Of a stretch of DNA of 35,250 nucleotides, positions 7,543-15,432 are shown piece after piece. The notes beneath the pieces were generated by a model. The model saw only the letters and a program-made list of their open reading frames with translations. It was not told where the DNA came from and did not search any database. Both the position numbers and the translations under genes were made by a program. This DNA is from Oscillospiraceae bacterium (GTDB lineage: Bacteria; Bacillota; Clostridia; Oscillospirales; Oscillospiraceae). The stretch spans positions 1 to 35,250 of the forward strand of contig JAEDJR010000003.1 of NCBI GenBank assembly GCA_016296235.1, given 5' to 3'. Each line of letters starts with the position of its first letter. The stretch's first letter is position 1.

Positions 7543-8691
7543 CTATCCCTCCAGTTTCTTCAAAAATCCTTCCAGCCGGTTCAGGCCCTCCTCCAGCACT
7601 TCATCGGCGCAGCAATAGCTGATTCGGACATGGCGGTCGGAGCCGAAGCAGAAGCCCGGCGTCACGGCCACGCCCGCCTCCCGGATCAGCCGCGTGCAGA
7701 ACTCGGCGGAAGTCAGGCCGTATTTTGCTATGGACGGAAAGATATAAAACGCGCCCTCCGGCCGGGTGACCTCCAGGCCCATGTGCTCCAGCCTGTTCAG
7801 GGCATAGTCCCGGCGTCGGCGGTAAATCTCCACCATGGGGCCGGGATCCTGGGTCAGCGCCGCCTGCCCGGCCTCCTGCAGGAAGGACACCGTGGAGACC
7901 ACGTCAAACTGGTGCAGCTTCTCCAATTGGGCCTTTACCGGTGCGTCGGCCAGCAGATAGCCCAGCCGCCAGCCGGTCATGGCATAGGGCTTGGAATAGC
8001 TCTGCACCACGATCACCCGGTCTTTCAGTTCCGGATACAGCGTAGAAAACTGGGGGCAATGGTCTGCATAGCAGATTTGCCGGTAGACCTCATCGCAGAT
8101 TACAAACAGCTCCCGCTCCCGGGCCAGCTTGGCCACGGCGGCCAGACTCTCCTCCCGGAGGATGCAGCCTGTGGGATTGTTGGGGGAATTCAGGACAATG
8201 GCCTTGGTTTTCTCCGTCACCAGGGCCTCCAGCATGGCTTCCGTCAGCTGGAAGCCGTTTTCACTGGTATCCACCGCCACAAACCGGGCACCGCACAGGC
8301 CGGTGATGCACTGATAGAGCACAAAGGCCGGTGTGGGCACCAGCACCTCGTCCCCCGGCTCCAGAATCCCGGACAGGGCCGCAAACAGGCCCTCCGTGGC
8401 TCCCACGGTGACAATGACCTCGTCGGCGGTATAGTGCAGGCCATGGGTCCGCGCCTCAAAGGCCGCAATATCCCGCCGCAGATCCGCACTGCCGTTATTG
8501 GGAATATAATGGGTCTGTCCCGCGTCCAGGGAAGCCCTGGCCGCCTGGCACACCGGTTCCGGCGTGGGAAAATCCGGTTCTCCCAGGGTCAGACTGATGC
8601 AGCCCGGCGTGGCAGCCGCCAGCTGGGCAAACTGCCGGATGGCGCTGCGGGGGGCGCGAAGCAGGTTGGGGTTCATGCGATGCTCCATCAT
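7543..8691 (-). CDS. Class I/II PLP aminotransferase, PatA-like
   Basis: 382-residue fold-type I aminotransferase. NNPTG (171-175), D200 with Y203, and SYSKPYAMTGWR with the Schiff-base Lys234 are the PLP-site signatures, and the closing R-I-S-Y motif binds the substrate carboxylate. The MTGWRLGY spelling is like PatA, the N-acetyl-L,L-diaminopimelate aminotransferase of Bacillus type. The ATG at 8691 abuts the TAA of the S51 peptidase gene; a second ATG at 8688 fits the ribosome site ACGGAG slightly better. Coupled to the M20 gene downstream. Alternative substrates are aromatic amino acids, aspartate or alanine; specificity cannot be read from the sequence. Confidence 0.9.
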   Translation of the reverse strand: MMEHRMNPNLLRAPRSAIRQFAQLAAATPGCISLTLGEPDFPTPEPVCQAARASLDAGQTHYIPNNGSADLRRDIAAFEARTHGLHYTADEVIVTVGATEGLFAALSGILEPGDEVLVPTPAFVLYQCITGLCGARFVAVDTSENGFQLTEAMLEALVTEKTKAIVLNSPNNPTGCILREESLAAVAKLARERELFVICDEVYRQICYADHCPQFSTLYPELKDRVIVVQSYSKPYAMTGWRLGYLLADAPVKAQLEKLHQFDVVSTVSFLQEAGQAALTQDPGPMVEIYRRRRDYALNRLEHMGLEVTRPEGAFYIFPSIAKYGLTSAEFCTRLIREAGVAVTPGFCFGSDRHVRISYCCADEVLEEGLNRLEGFLKKLEG

Positions 8692-9435
8692 TTACTCCGT
8701 TTCCTCGTCATTTCCGAATGCAACCACGTCTCCCAGTTCGGCGATCTGCCGGCATTCTCCGTTCTGGATGCAGTATGCTTCGCCGAACAGGGTCGTGGTT
8801 CCGTCCTCTTCCACCAGAAAATAGCTGCCGTCCGGCAGGGCAAAGAAGCATTCTCCCATGCTGTCGGCATAGGTGATGTCCTCATACAGCCGTTGGCCGT
8901 CCAGCTCATAGTCCTTCACCTGCTGGTAGTGGGGCAGGATGTTCAAATCCGTAATTCCCAGGCCTTCGGCGAAACGCGGAAAGTCCGGTGCGGACTCTCC
9001 CTCCTCCTCCGGCTGGACATAGACCCGATCTGCCGCGTTCATGGTCCCGGCGCTGATGCCCAGGACGACGCCCGGATAGTCCCGCAGCAGCGAACGCAGG
9101 TCCAGCTCCCGGAAAAAGCGGTTCTGGGTCGGCACATGACCGCCGCAGAGAATCACAAGGTCGCTGCACGCAAGCAGCTCCTCCGCTTCATCCTGATTGC
9201 GGCGGTCCAGAACCGTGCTTTGGGAGAATTCCAGTCCCGCCAGCGCAAAGGCCCGGGACGTTTCCTGGGCAATCCGGTCCGTAAACGCCCCATGATCCGG
9301 GTCCGACGCCGCATACAGGCACCGGGGATGCTCCGGCAGGCAGGAAATCAGATTCACCAGGAAACGGTTCTCCGGATTGATGATGGCCCTGGGCGCCCGG
9401 TATACACAGGGACTGCTGGTCAAAAACGCGATCAT
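8692..9435 (-). CDS. Peptidase S51 family protein (dipeptidase E/cyanophycinase-like)
   Basis: 247-residue class I glutamine-amidotransferase-like serine hydrolase. The nucleophile elbow GISAGTMN puts the serine at 128, preceded by the LVILCGGH strand-turn (residues 93-100); His169 in ILPHYQQ is the likely catalytic histidine. The family cleaves Asp-X dipeptides or beta-aspartyl bonds in the cytoplasm. A much longer upstream extension of the frame exists but runs through the promoter and the repeat element. ATG 9435 has AAGGAG 9 nt upstream and is chosen. First gene of a three-gene unit with the PatA-like and M20 genes, so the unit may process acylated or beta-linked dipeptides rather than lysine intermediates. 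Confidence 0.85.
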   Translation of the reverse strand: MIAFLTSSPCVYRAPRAIINPENRFLVNLISCLPEHPRCLYAASDPDHGAFTDRIAQETSRAFALAGLEFSQSTVLDRRNQDEAEELLACSDLVILCGGHVPTQNRFFRELDLRSLLRDYPGVVLGISAGTMNAADRVYVQPEEEGESAPDFPRFAEGLGITDLNILPHYQQVKDYELDGQRLYEDITYADSMGECFFALPDGSYFLVEEDGTTTLFGEAYCIQNGECRQIAELGDVVAFGNDEETE

Positions 9436-9469
9436 GGCGCAAAGCTCCTTCCAGGCTGTAATTGATTTC

Positions 9470-9498
9470 ATTATATCACCGCATGGTGGAAAGGTAAA
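9470..9498 (-). promoter_or_regulatory. Promoter of the S51-PatA-M20 unit
   Basis: Minus-strand TTTACC (9498-9493), 17-nt spacer, TATAAT (9475-9470), about 35 nt before the S51 start. The MITE-like element ends only a few bases upstream. Confidence 0.65.
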
Positions 9499-9505
9499 TC
9501 TTAAA

Positions 9506-9650
9506 ATGGGCCTGTCGCAAATTCGCAGCATGCACAAAAGAAGGCCGCACCAAGGCTCCCCTGCGTAAGGGGCCGCGCCTCCCCTTGCACAGAGGAGGCT
9601 TTCGGTGCAGCCTGTGTTTGTGCAAAATTGCTGTTTTGCAACAGGCCCAT
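9506..9650. mobile_element. MITE-like palindromic element, about 145 bp
   Basis: The ends are inverted repeats of about 30 bp: ATGGGCCTGTCGCAAA at the left and, read on the other strand, ATGGGCCTGTTGCAAAA at the right. An inner nested palindrome pairs GCACCAAGGCTCCCCT with its near-complement ending CTTTCGGTGC (9551-9605 area). No coding sequence. Any target duplication is at most 2 bp (AT) and ambiguous. It lies between the end of the peptide transporter operon and the S51 promoter, and its folding could serve as a terminator. Similar CCCCTGCG/GGGG-containing repeats are common in Oscillospiraceae by recollection, not checked. Confidence 0.7.
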
Positions 9651-9688
9651 ATTCAGGACACCATGGTTTGATATCTGTTCTGTCCCTG

Positions 9689-10684
9689 TCAGCCGGCACA
9701 GTGGCAGCACGCAACAAAGTGCTCCTCCCCCACCTGAACCATCGCCGCCTTTTCTCCTTTCCCGCCGTCGCAGCCGCATCCGCGCTCGACGCAGCGGTCC
9801 CGGAAGGCGCAATAGCCGTTTTGCACATAGTTGTTGACTTCGGCATCCCGGATGAACTGATCCTTCTCCCGCAGGAAGGCCTTCAGATCCAGGGCCACTT
9901 TGACCAGGGCTCTGGTATACGGGTGGGCGGGACGGTAGATGATATCCTCCGCCTTGCCGATTTCCACAATGCGGCCCTTGTACATGACCGCAATCCGGTC
10001 GCACATATAGCCCGCGGTCATGATGTCATGGGTGATGAACATCATGGACATCCGGCTGTCCCGGCTGGCTTCCTTCAGAAGGTTCAGAATGCCGGCCCGG
10101 ACGGAAACGTCCAGCATGGATGTCGGCTCGTCCGCTACGAGAAGCTGCGGATGCATCACCAGGGCCCGGGCAATGGCGATCCGCTGGCGCTGGCCGCCGC
10201 TCATTTCGTGGGGATAGCGGTACAAATAGCTATGGGCAGGCAGCAGGCCAACCTGCTCCAGCATGCCCATGACGATCTTTTCTTTTTCTTCATTACCGGA
10301 TACCAGCTTGTTGATGACCAGGGGTTCGGCGATGGTGTCCAGCACGTTCATATTGGGATGCAGGTATTCATAGGGATCCTGAAATACGATCTGCACTGCC
10401 CGGCGGTATTCGGCCAGCTCGCTGCCGGACAGATGGGTCGTGTCTTTTCCGTTGAAATAGATGGTGCCGGAATCGGGCTCCAGCAGCCGCAGAATCAGCT
10501 TGGCTGTGGTGGATTTTCCGCAGCCGGATTCCCCGATAATACCCAGGGTCTCGCCCTTCCGGATCGTAAAGCAGGCGTCGTCCACCGCATAAACCTTGAC
10601 CTGTGCGCCCTGCAGGCGGGCCAGCAGGTTTACTTTTGTGTCAAAGCTCTTATAAACGCCCTCAAGCCGCAGCAATTCTTCCAT
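9689..10684 (-). CDS. Peptide ABC transporter ATP-binding protein (DppF/OppF type)
   Basis: 331-residue ATPase driving import through the two permeases. Walker A GESGCGKSTT (51-60), signature MSGGQRQRIAIARAL, Walker B LLVADEPTSMLD, then the oligopeptide-transporter C-terminal extension. That tail is unusually cysteine-rich (GYCAFRDRC, ERGCGC, VACCHC), more than the usual cluster of the oligo_HPY region; it could hold a metal or Fe-S group, as proposed for some DppD proteins. ATG 10684 overlaps the previous stop by one base (TAATG), so the pair is translationally coupled. Last gene of the long leftward run. Confidence 0.95.
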   Translation of the reverse strand: MEELLRLEGVYKSFDTKVNLLARLQGAQVKVYAVDDACFTIRKGETLGIIGESGCGKSTTAKLILRLLEPDSGTIYFNGKDTTHLSGSELAEYRRAVQIVFQDPYEYLHPNMNVLDTIAEPLVINKLVSGNEEKEKIVMGMLEQVGLLPAHSYLYRYPHEMSGGQRQRIAIARALVMHPQLLVADEPTSMLDVSVRAGILNLLKEASRDSRMSMMFITHDIMTAGYMCDRIAVMYKGRIVEIGKAEDIIYRPAHPYTRALVKVALDLKAFLREKDQFIRDAEVNNYVQNGYCAFRDRCVERGCGCDGGKGEKAAMVQVGEEHFVACCHCAG

Positions 10685-11640
10685 TATGCATCCTCCCGCC
10701 AGCAGGCTACCATGTGGTTCTCCGCCACTTCCTTCAGGACAGGCGCGGGGCCGCTGCACCGCTCGCAGCGCTCCGTGCAGCGGGAATAGAAACGGCACTG
10801 GTCTTCCGGTTCCACCAGCTTGGGAACATAGCCGTTGATCGGCTCCACTCTGCGGGAAAAATCGGACGCATCGATCTGCGAAGCAAACAGCGCCTTGGTA
10901 TACGGATGTCTGGCATGGGCGGCTTCGTCTGCCTCCAGGATTTCCACCAGGTGGCCGCCGTACATGATGCCGATGCGGTCGCAGACGGAAGAGACCATGT
11001 GCAGATCATGGGAAATGATTACGATGCTGATGTCGTTTTCCTCGGCCAGCTTCCGGTAGAGGGCCAGAATCTGGGCCTCAATCAGCACGTCCAGGCCGGT
11101 GGTGGCCTCGTCCGAGATGATGACCTTCGGCTTGCAGGCCAGAGCCATGGCAATGATAGCGCGCTGCTTCATGCCTCCGCTGAGCTTATGGGGGTACGCG
11201 TTCGCCCACTTCTTGTTCAGGCCGACGCTGACCAGGAGCTCCTCCATCCGTTCTTTGACCTGGCTGGGCTTGAGCTCCGGCATATGCAGAGAAATCGCCT
11301 CCATGATCTGCTTTCCGACTTTGTGGCAGGGGTTCATGGCGTTCATGGCGCTCTGGGGCACCATGGCAATCTCTTTCCAGAGGATCTTCCGCAGCTCCGC
11401 GCCGGATTTCTGCACAATATCCACATCGCCCAGCAGCACGGAACCGCCCACAATTTCACCCGGGAAGGAAATCATATTCATGAGGGAGTTGCCGATGGTG
11501 GATTTTCCGCAGCCGGATTCGCCGATCAGGCCGAAAATCTCGCCCTTCTGCAGGGAGAAGCTGACGCCGTCCACCGCATGGTTATAGCCTTTATAGGTGT
11601 GGTAATAGGTTTTCAGGTCACGGACAACCAAGCTTTCCAT
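10684..11640 (-). CDS. Peptide ABC transporter ATP-binding protein (DppD/OppD type)
   Basis: 318-residue ATPase, partner of the DppF-type subunit. Walker A GESGCGKST (40-48), signature LSGGMKQRAIIAMAL, Walker B VIISDEATTGLD, switch histidine in IIISHDLHMVSS-like context, and the C-terminal CRFYSRCTERCERC cysteine cluster typical of oligopeptide ATPases. ATG 11640 shares its A with the stop of the permease gene (TGATG) and has GGAGG 7 nt upstream. Coupled on both sides. Confidence 0.95.
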   Translation of the reverse strand: MESLVVRDLKTYYHTYKGYNHAVDGVSFSLQKGEIFGLIGESGCGKSTIGNSLMNMISFPGEIVGGSVLLGDVDIVQKSGAELRKILWKEIAMVPQSAMNAMNPCHKVGKQIMEAISLHMPELKPSQVKERMEELLVSVGLNKKWANAYPHKLSGGMKQRAIIAMALACKPKVIISDEATTGLDVLIEAQILALYRKLAEENDISIVIISHDLHMVSSVCDRIGIMYGGHLVEILEADEAAHARHPYTKALFASQIDASDFSRRVEPINGYVPKLVEPEDQCRFYSRCTERCERCSGPAPVLKEVAENHMVACWREDA

Positions 11641-12494
11641 CAGGTTACCTCCTTGCGCAGCCGGGGATTGATGACATCTTCCAGCGCATTGCCCACATAG
11701 GTAAAGGCGATGACCAGCAGGGTGATGCACAGTCCGGGCGGCAGAATCCACCACACCCAGCGGCTCGTCAGGAATGCGCTCTTGGCCTGGGCATAGTAGA
11801 GGATGATGCCCCAGCTCTTCTGCGTCACATCGCCCAGGCCCAGGAAGCTCAGAGAGGTTTCCATGAGGATCGCGCGGCTGGACAGCAGGATAAACTGAGA
11901 GATGATGATGGAGATGGTCTGCGGAAGGACATGCTTGACCATAATGTAGAACGGCCGTCCGCCCAGGCACTTCACCGCCTGAATGTAGCCGCGGTTTTTG
12001 ACCGTCAGAACCTGAGAGCGGATGACACGGGCCGGAAACGCCCAGGACAGCAATCCGATGACCAGAATGATATTCCAATAGCTGGAGCCCAGGAATGCAG
12101 CCAGCACAATCTGCAGCGGCAGCATCGGGATGGTCAGGGCAATGTCCACCACGCGCATGAGCACAGCGTCCACACGGCCGCCGAAATAGCCGGCACAGAT
12201 GCCGATGGCCGAGCCGACAAGGATCGCCACCAGGGCGGAAACCACACCCATCAGCAGAGAGATCCGGGTGCCGTAGACCAGCTCGCTGAAAATGTCCTGT
12301 CCGATGTCGTTGGTGCCCAGCAGATGGATCCCGGAGGGCTGCAGGTACGGCGCGTCCACGCGCTCAAAGGGATCGTAGGGCGCAATCACCGGTGCAAACA
12401 CCGCAACGTAAACAAAGAACACAATCAGCAGGGTGCCGGTCAGGCCCAGCTTGCTGGTAAAGAACTGTTTCCATTTACTCGTATTGTTATCCAT
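11640..12494 (-). CDS. Peptide ABC transporter permease (DppC type)
   Basis: 284-residue inner membrane permease with a cytosolic N-terminus (MDNNTSKWKQFFTSK), a first helix, an extracytoplasmic loop with the family-typical HLLGTNDIGQDIFSELVYGTR (key LGTDxxGRDxxSR-like motif) and five more helices. The EAA loop that docks the ATPase is VKCLGGRPFYIMVKHVLP. Four nt after the stop of the DppB-type gene; ribosome site AAGGCGG. Forms the channel with the upstream permease. Confidence 0.95.
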   Translation of the reverse strand: MDNNTSKWKQFFTSKLGLTGTLLIVFFVYVAVFAPVIAPYDPFERVDAPYLQPSGIHLLGTNDIGQDIFSELVYGTRISLLMGVVSALVAILVGSAIGICAGYFGGRVDAVLMRVVDIALTIPMLPLQIVLAAFLGSSYWNIILVIGLLSWAFPARVIRSQVLTVKNRGYIQAVKCLGGRPFYIMVKHVLPQTISIIISQFILLSSRAILMETSLSFLGLGDVTQKSWGIILYYAQAKSAFLTSRWVWWILPPGLCITLLVIAFTYVGNALEDVINPRLRKEVT

Positions 12495-12497
12495 TGT

Positions 12498-13463
12498 CTA
12501 CACCGCCTTCGGATCGATCAGCGGATACAGGAAATCCGCAATGATGTTGGCAGCGACCACGCAGAGCGTACTGATGAGGAAGCAGCCCTGGATCAGCGGA
12601 TAGTCGCGGCCAATCACGGAGTCGTACAGCAAGCGGCCCATGCCGGGATAAGCGAATACCGTCTCGATGACCGTAGCGCCGCCCAGAATATAGCCCATGT
12701 TCATCATCACAATGGTGACCACAGGGATCAGCGCATTGCGCATGCCATGCTTATACTTGATGGCGCGCTCTGTCAGGCCCTTCATTCTGGCCATCACAAT
12801 GTAGTCCTCACCCAGGACGCCGATCATGGAAAACCGCATGGTCACAAAAATCGAAGTGACCGAAATCACCAGCAGCGTAATCTCCGGCAGCACCAGATGC
12901 TGTGCAATATCCAGAACCTTTCCCCAGCCGGTCAGTCTGGCATAGGCGCTCTGGGCGCCGTATACCGGGAACCAGCCCAGCGACACGCCGAAGACCGCGA
13001 TCAGAATCATGCCAATCCAGAAGGAGGGCATGGACTTAAAAAACGCCATCAGGTTGTTGAGGAACAAATCCAGCTTGCTGCCGTGCTTCCAGGCCGCAAT
13101 CGTGCCCAATATCACGCCAACCACCGTGGTCAGCACGATGTTGATTCCCGAAAGCAGCAGCGTCCAGGGAATCTTCTCCCCGATCATCTCGCTGACCTCC
13201 CGGCCGCTCTGGTAGGAATAACCGAGATCGCCCCGCAGGAGATTTCCCAAATACCTGCCGTACTGGACAAGAATGGGATCATTCAGGCCGTGCTCTTCCC
13301 GCAGTGCATCCCGTTCCTCCACCGTCATGTAGACATAGTCCTCGCCCACCATGTATTTGACGGGATCGCCCGGCATGATGCGCGGAAGCAGGAAATTCAG
13401 GGTAATCGCCACAAGCAGGACAATGAAGTACTGTAAGATTTTCTTTGCGTAGTACTTAACCAT
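12498..13463 (-). CDS. Peptide ABC transporter permease (DppB type)
   Basis: 321-residue inner membrane permease. N-terminal helix followed by the conserved LPRIMPGDPVKYM loop and a 50-residue external domain containing LREEHGLNDPILVQYGRYL, both diagnostic of DppB/OppB. Six helices; EAA loop at residues about 210-235 (ARMKGLTERAIKYKHGMRNA). Start has GGAGG 7 nt upstream. A perfect 17-bp hairpin lies between this gene and the binding-protein gene, which probably lets the binding protein be made in excess. Confidence 0.95.
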   Translation of the reverse strand: MVKYYAKKILQYFIVLLVAITLNFLLPRIMPGDPVKYMVGEDYVYMTVEERDALREEHGLNDPILVQYGRYLGNLLRGDLGYSYQSGREVSEMIGEKIPWTLLLSGINIVLTTVVGVILGTIAAWKHGSKLDLFLNNLMAFFKSMPSFWIGMILIAVFGVSLGWFPVYGAQSAYARLTGWGKVLDIAQHLVLPEITLLVISVTSIFVTMRFSMIGVLGEDYIVMARMKGLTERAIKYKHGMRNALIPVVTIVMMNMGYILGGATVIETVFAYPGMGRLLYDSVIGRDYPLIQGCFLISTLCVVAANIIADFLYPLIDPKAV

Positions 13464-13484
13464 TCAACCGCCTCCATTATGAGC

Positions 13485-13526
13485 TTGGGGGCAAAGTCTC
13501 CGAACCAGAGGAGACTTTGCCCCCAA
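13485..13526 (-). repeat. Perfect 17-bp stem-loop between binding protein and permease genes
   Basis: TTGGGGGCAAAGTCTCC (13485-13501) and its exact complement (13510-13526) enclose an 8-nt loop. In the minus-strand transcript it follows the binding-protein stop codon by 14 nt. There is no T-tract after it on the minus strand, so it fits a 3' mRNA stabiliser or weak attenuator rather than a full terminator. Confidence 0.75.
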
Positions 13527-13540
13527 AGACTTGGCACGAT

Positions 13541-15349
13541 TTATTTCTTGCGCTTGTTCTTCAGCAGAACAACGGCAGCGATGACCACGATAATGGCCAC
13601 GGGAATCAGCAGGGCCACCCAGGTGTTGGAGTGACTGCTTTCCTTTTCTGCGGGAGCCTCAGGCGCTGTTTCGGCAGCGGGTGCGGGCGTTTCCGTCTTG
13701 GCGCTCTCATCGGGAGCGGGCGCTTCCTCCTGGGGTGCTTCTTCGGGCGCCGCAGCGGCAGTATCGCTGAGCAGGAAGGACTTCACATGCATGATGCCGG
13801 CGCCGTTCTGGAAGACCCAGCCGTCGTACTTCTGGCTTGTGGCATAGACCAGATCGGCATAATAGAACACATAGGCGGGATAATTCGCAACCAGTGCGGC
13901 CTGCAAATCCTTCATCAGCTCGTCCCGGGCCGCAGCGTCCGTCTCGGCGCTGACAGCCGTGACCAGCGCATCCACCTCATCGGACGCAAAGGCGCCGACA
14001 TTGGAGGTGCCAATCTCCAGATCGGAGTTCCACAGACGGTTGACATAGCTTGCGCTCATGGTAGAAGCGCCCCAGCCCCACATGACCATATCAAAGTCCA
14101 GATCATGGGCGGACATATAGCCGGGCCACACAATGTTATCCACCGTGTCCATATCCAGGGCGGAGATGGTGATGCCCACGCCGATTTCCTGATACCAGGC
14201 CTTCACCAGCTCGGCAATCCGGATTCTGGCGGTATTATTGGCGTACACATAGATTGTGAAATCCAGCGCTTCCCCGTCCATCTCGCGCAGGCCGTCGCCG
14301 TTGGTATCCAGATAGCCCAGCTCGTCGAGGATCGCATTGGCTGCATCCAGGTCAAAGGCAGGCTCTTCCACCGTGGCGTCATAGTAGCTCTTGGCAGGAT
14401 GGACATGGCTGTTGGTACCGGGCGTTGCGTAGCCCAGCATGACCGTGTCCACGATGTCCTGCCGGTCAATAGCCAGCGACAGGGCGTGACGGAACTCCGC
14501 ATTGTCAAAGGGCGCGCGTTCGCAGTTGAAATACATCATCGTGGAGGGGAAGCCGGCGCCCTGATAAATGTTGAAGCGGCCGCTGGAGACGAACTCTTCA
14601 ATGACTTCCGCACTCAGGTTGGACGTGGCGGCATCCAGCTCTCCGGTCAGCAGAGCAGTCTGCCGGGTGCTGGCATCGGCGATAATGGGCATATACAGCA
14701 TGTCCACAGCGACGGTGCCGTTCCAGAAGTTTTCATTCTTCTCGAGAATGTAATACTCGCCGTCAACCATCTCGGTAACCTGGAACATACCGCTGCCAAC
14801 CGCGTTATTGCACGCGTCGGGATCCTCTACCTGGGACCAGATATGTTCGGGCAGAATGCCCATTTCACACAGAGGCTTGTCCAGGAAGTCCGCAGAAGCC
14901 TCGCTCAGCTTCATGGTCAGCGTCAGTTCATCCACCACCGTGATCTCGGAGATCACCGCCGCAGGCTGACTGAAGCGGGACTTGGGATGCGCCTGCAGGA
15001 ATTCGAAGGTGAACTTGACGTCATCGGCCGTCAGCTTCTCGCCGTCATGGAAGAGAACGCCGTCATGCAGCTTGAACGTATAGGTCAGCGTATCTGCATC
15101 ATAGGAGTAATCCTCGACCAGCCAGGGCGTGACATTCAGGTTCTCGTCCAGAATGAACAGTGAATCATAAATCAGGTGGGTAATCTGATAGCCGGTTTCC
15201 GAAGAATACGTATACGGGTTCAGAAAGCCCTCCTGCTTATTCAGCGCGATGTTCAGCTGATCGACAGGCGTATTTCCGGCCGCCATGGCGGGAAGCGTCA
15301 TGCTGACAACCAGGATGCAAACAAACAGTGCACACAATAATTTTTTCAT
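13541..15349 (-). CDS. Extracellular solute-binding protein family 5, C-terminally membrane-anchored
   Basis: 602 residues. Sec signal peptide MKKLLCALFVCILVVSMTLP with an A-M-A cleavage site near 22-24 and no lipobox at the cleavage point. Residues about 28-530 are a peptide-binding SBP_bac_5 domain (LTYTFKLHDGVLFHDGEKLT and VDTVMLGYATPG regions are typical). A Glu/Pro/Ala-rich linker (about 533-575) leads to a single C-terminal helix, WVALLIPVAIIVVIAAVVLL, and a basic stop KNKRKK. So it is tethered by its C-terminus instead of lipid, unusual for Firmicutes. AGAGGAGG lies 7 nt before the start at 15349. Serves the downstream permeases and ATPases; the link to hut genes suggests histidine-containing or general peptides. 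Confidence 0.93.
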   Translation of the reverse strand: MKKLLCALFVCILVVSMTLPAMAAGNTPVDQLNIALNKQEGFLNPYTYSSETGYQITHLIYDSLFILDENLNVTPWLVEDYSYDADTLTYTFKLHDGVLFHDGEKLTADDVKFTFEFLQAHPKSRFSQPAAVISEITVVDELTLTMKLSEASADFLDKPLCEMGILPEHIWSQVEDPDACNNAVGSGMFQVTEMVDGEYYILEKNENFWNGTVAVDMLYMPIIADASTRQTALLTGELDAATSNLSAEVIEEFVSSGRFNIYQGAGFPSTMMYFNCERAPFDNAEFRHALSLAIDRQDIVDTVMLGYATPGTNSHVHPAKSYYDATVEEPAFDLDAANAILDELGYLDTNGDGLREMDGEALDFTIYVYANNTARIRIAELVKAWYQEIGVGITISALDMDTVDNIVWPGYMSAHDLDFDMVMWGWGASTMSASYVNRLWNSDLEIGTSNVGAFASDEVDALVTAVSAETDAAARDELMKDLQAALVANYPAYVFYYADLVYATSQKYDGWVFQNGAGIMHVKSFLLSDTAAAAPEEAPQEEAPAPDESAKTETPAPAAETAPEAPAEKESSHSNTWVALLIPVAIIVVIAAVVLLKNKRKK

Positions 15350-15432
15350 CTTTTTTCCTCCTCTGGGAAACGGGACATGGGGTGATGATAGCCGAACCTC
15401 AGCCATCGCTGACTTTCAATTCACAGAACTGC

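Noticed and set aside
7207..9465. 752-codon rightward open frame across the S51/PatA/M20 genes
   Set aside because: Lies opposite three clear enzyme genes with intact motifs; the length is an effect of high GC content.
13517..15163. 548-codon rightward open frame
   Set aside because: Antisense of the solute-binding protein gene; His/Gly/Val-rich with no domain.
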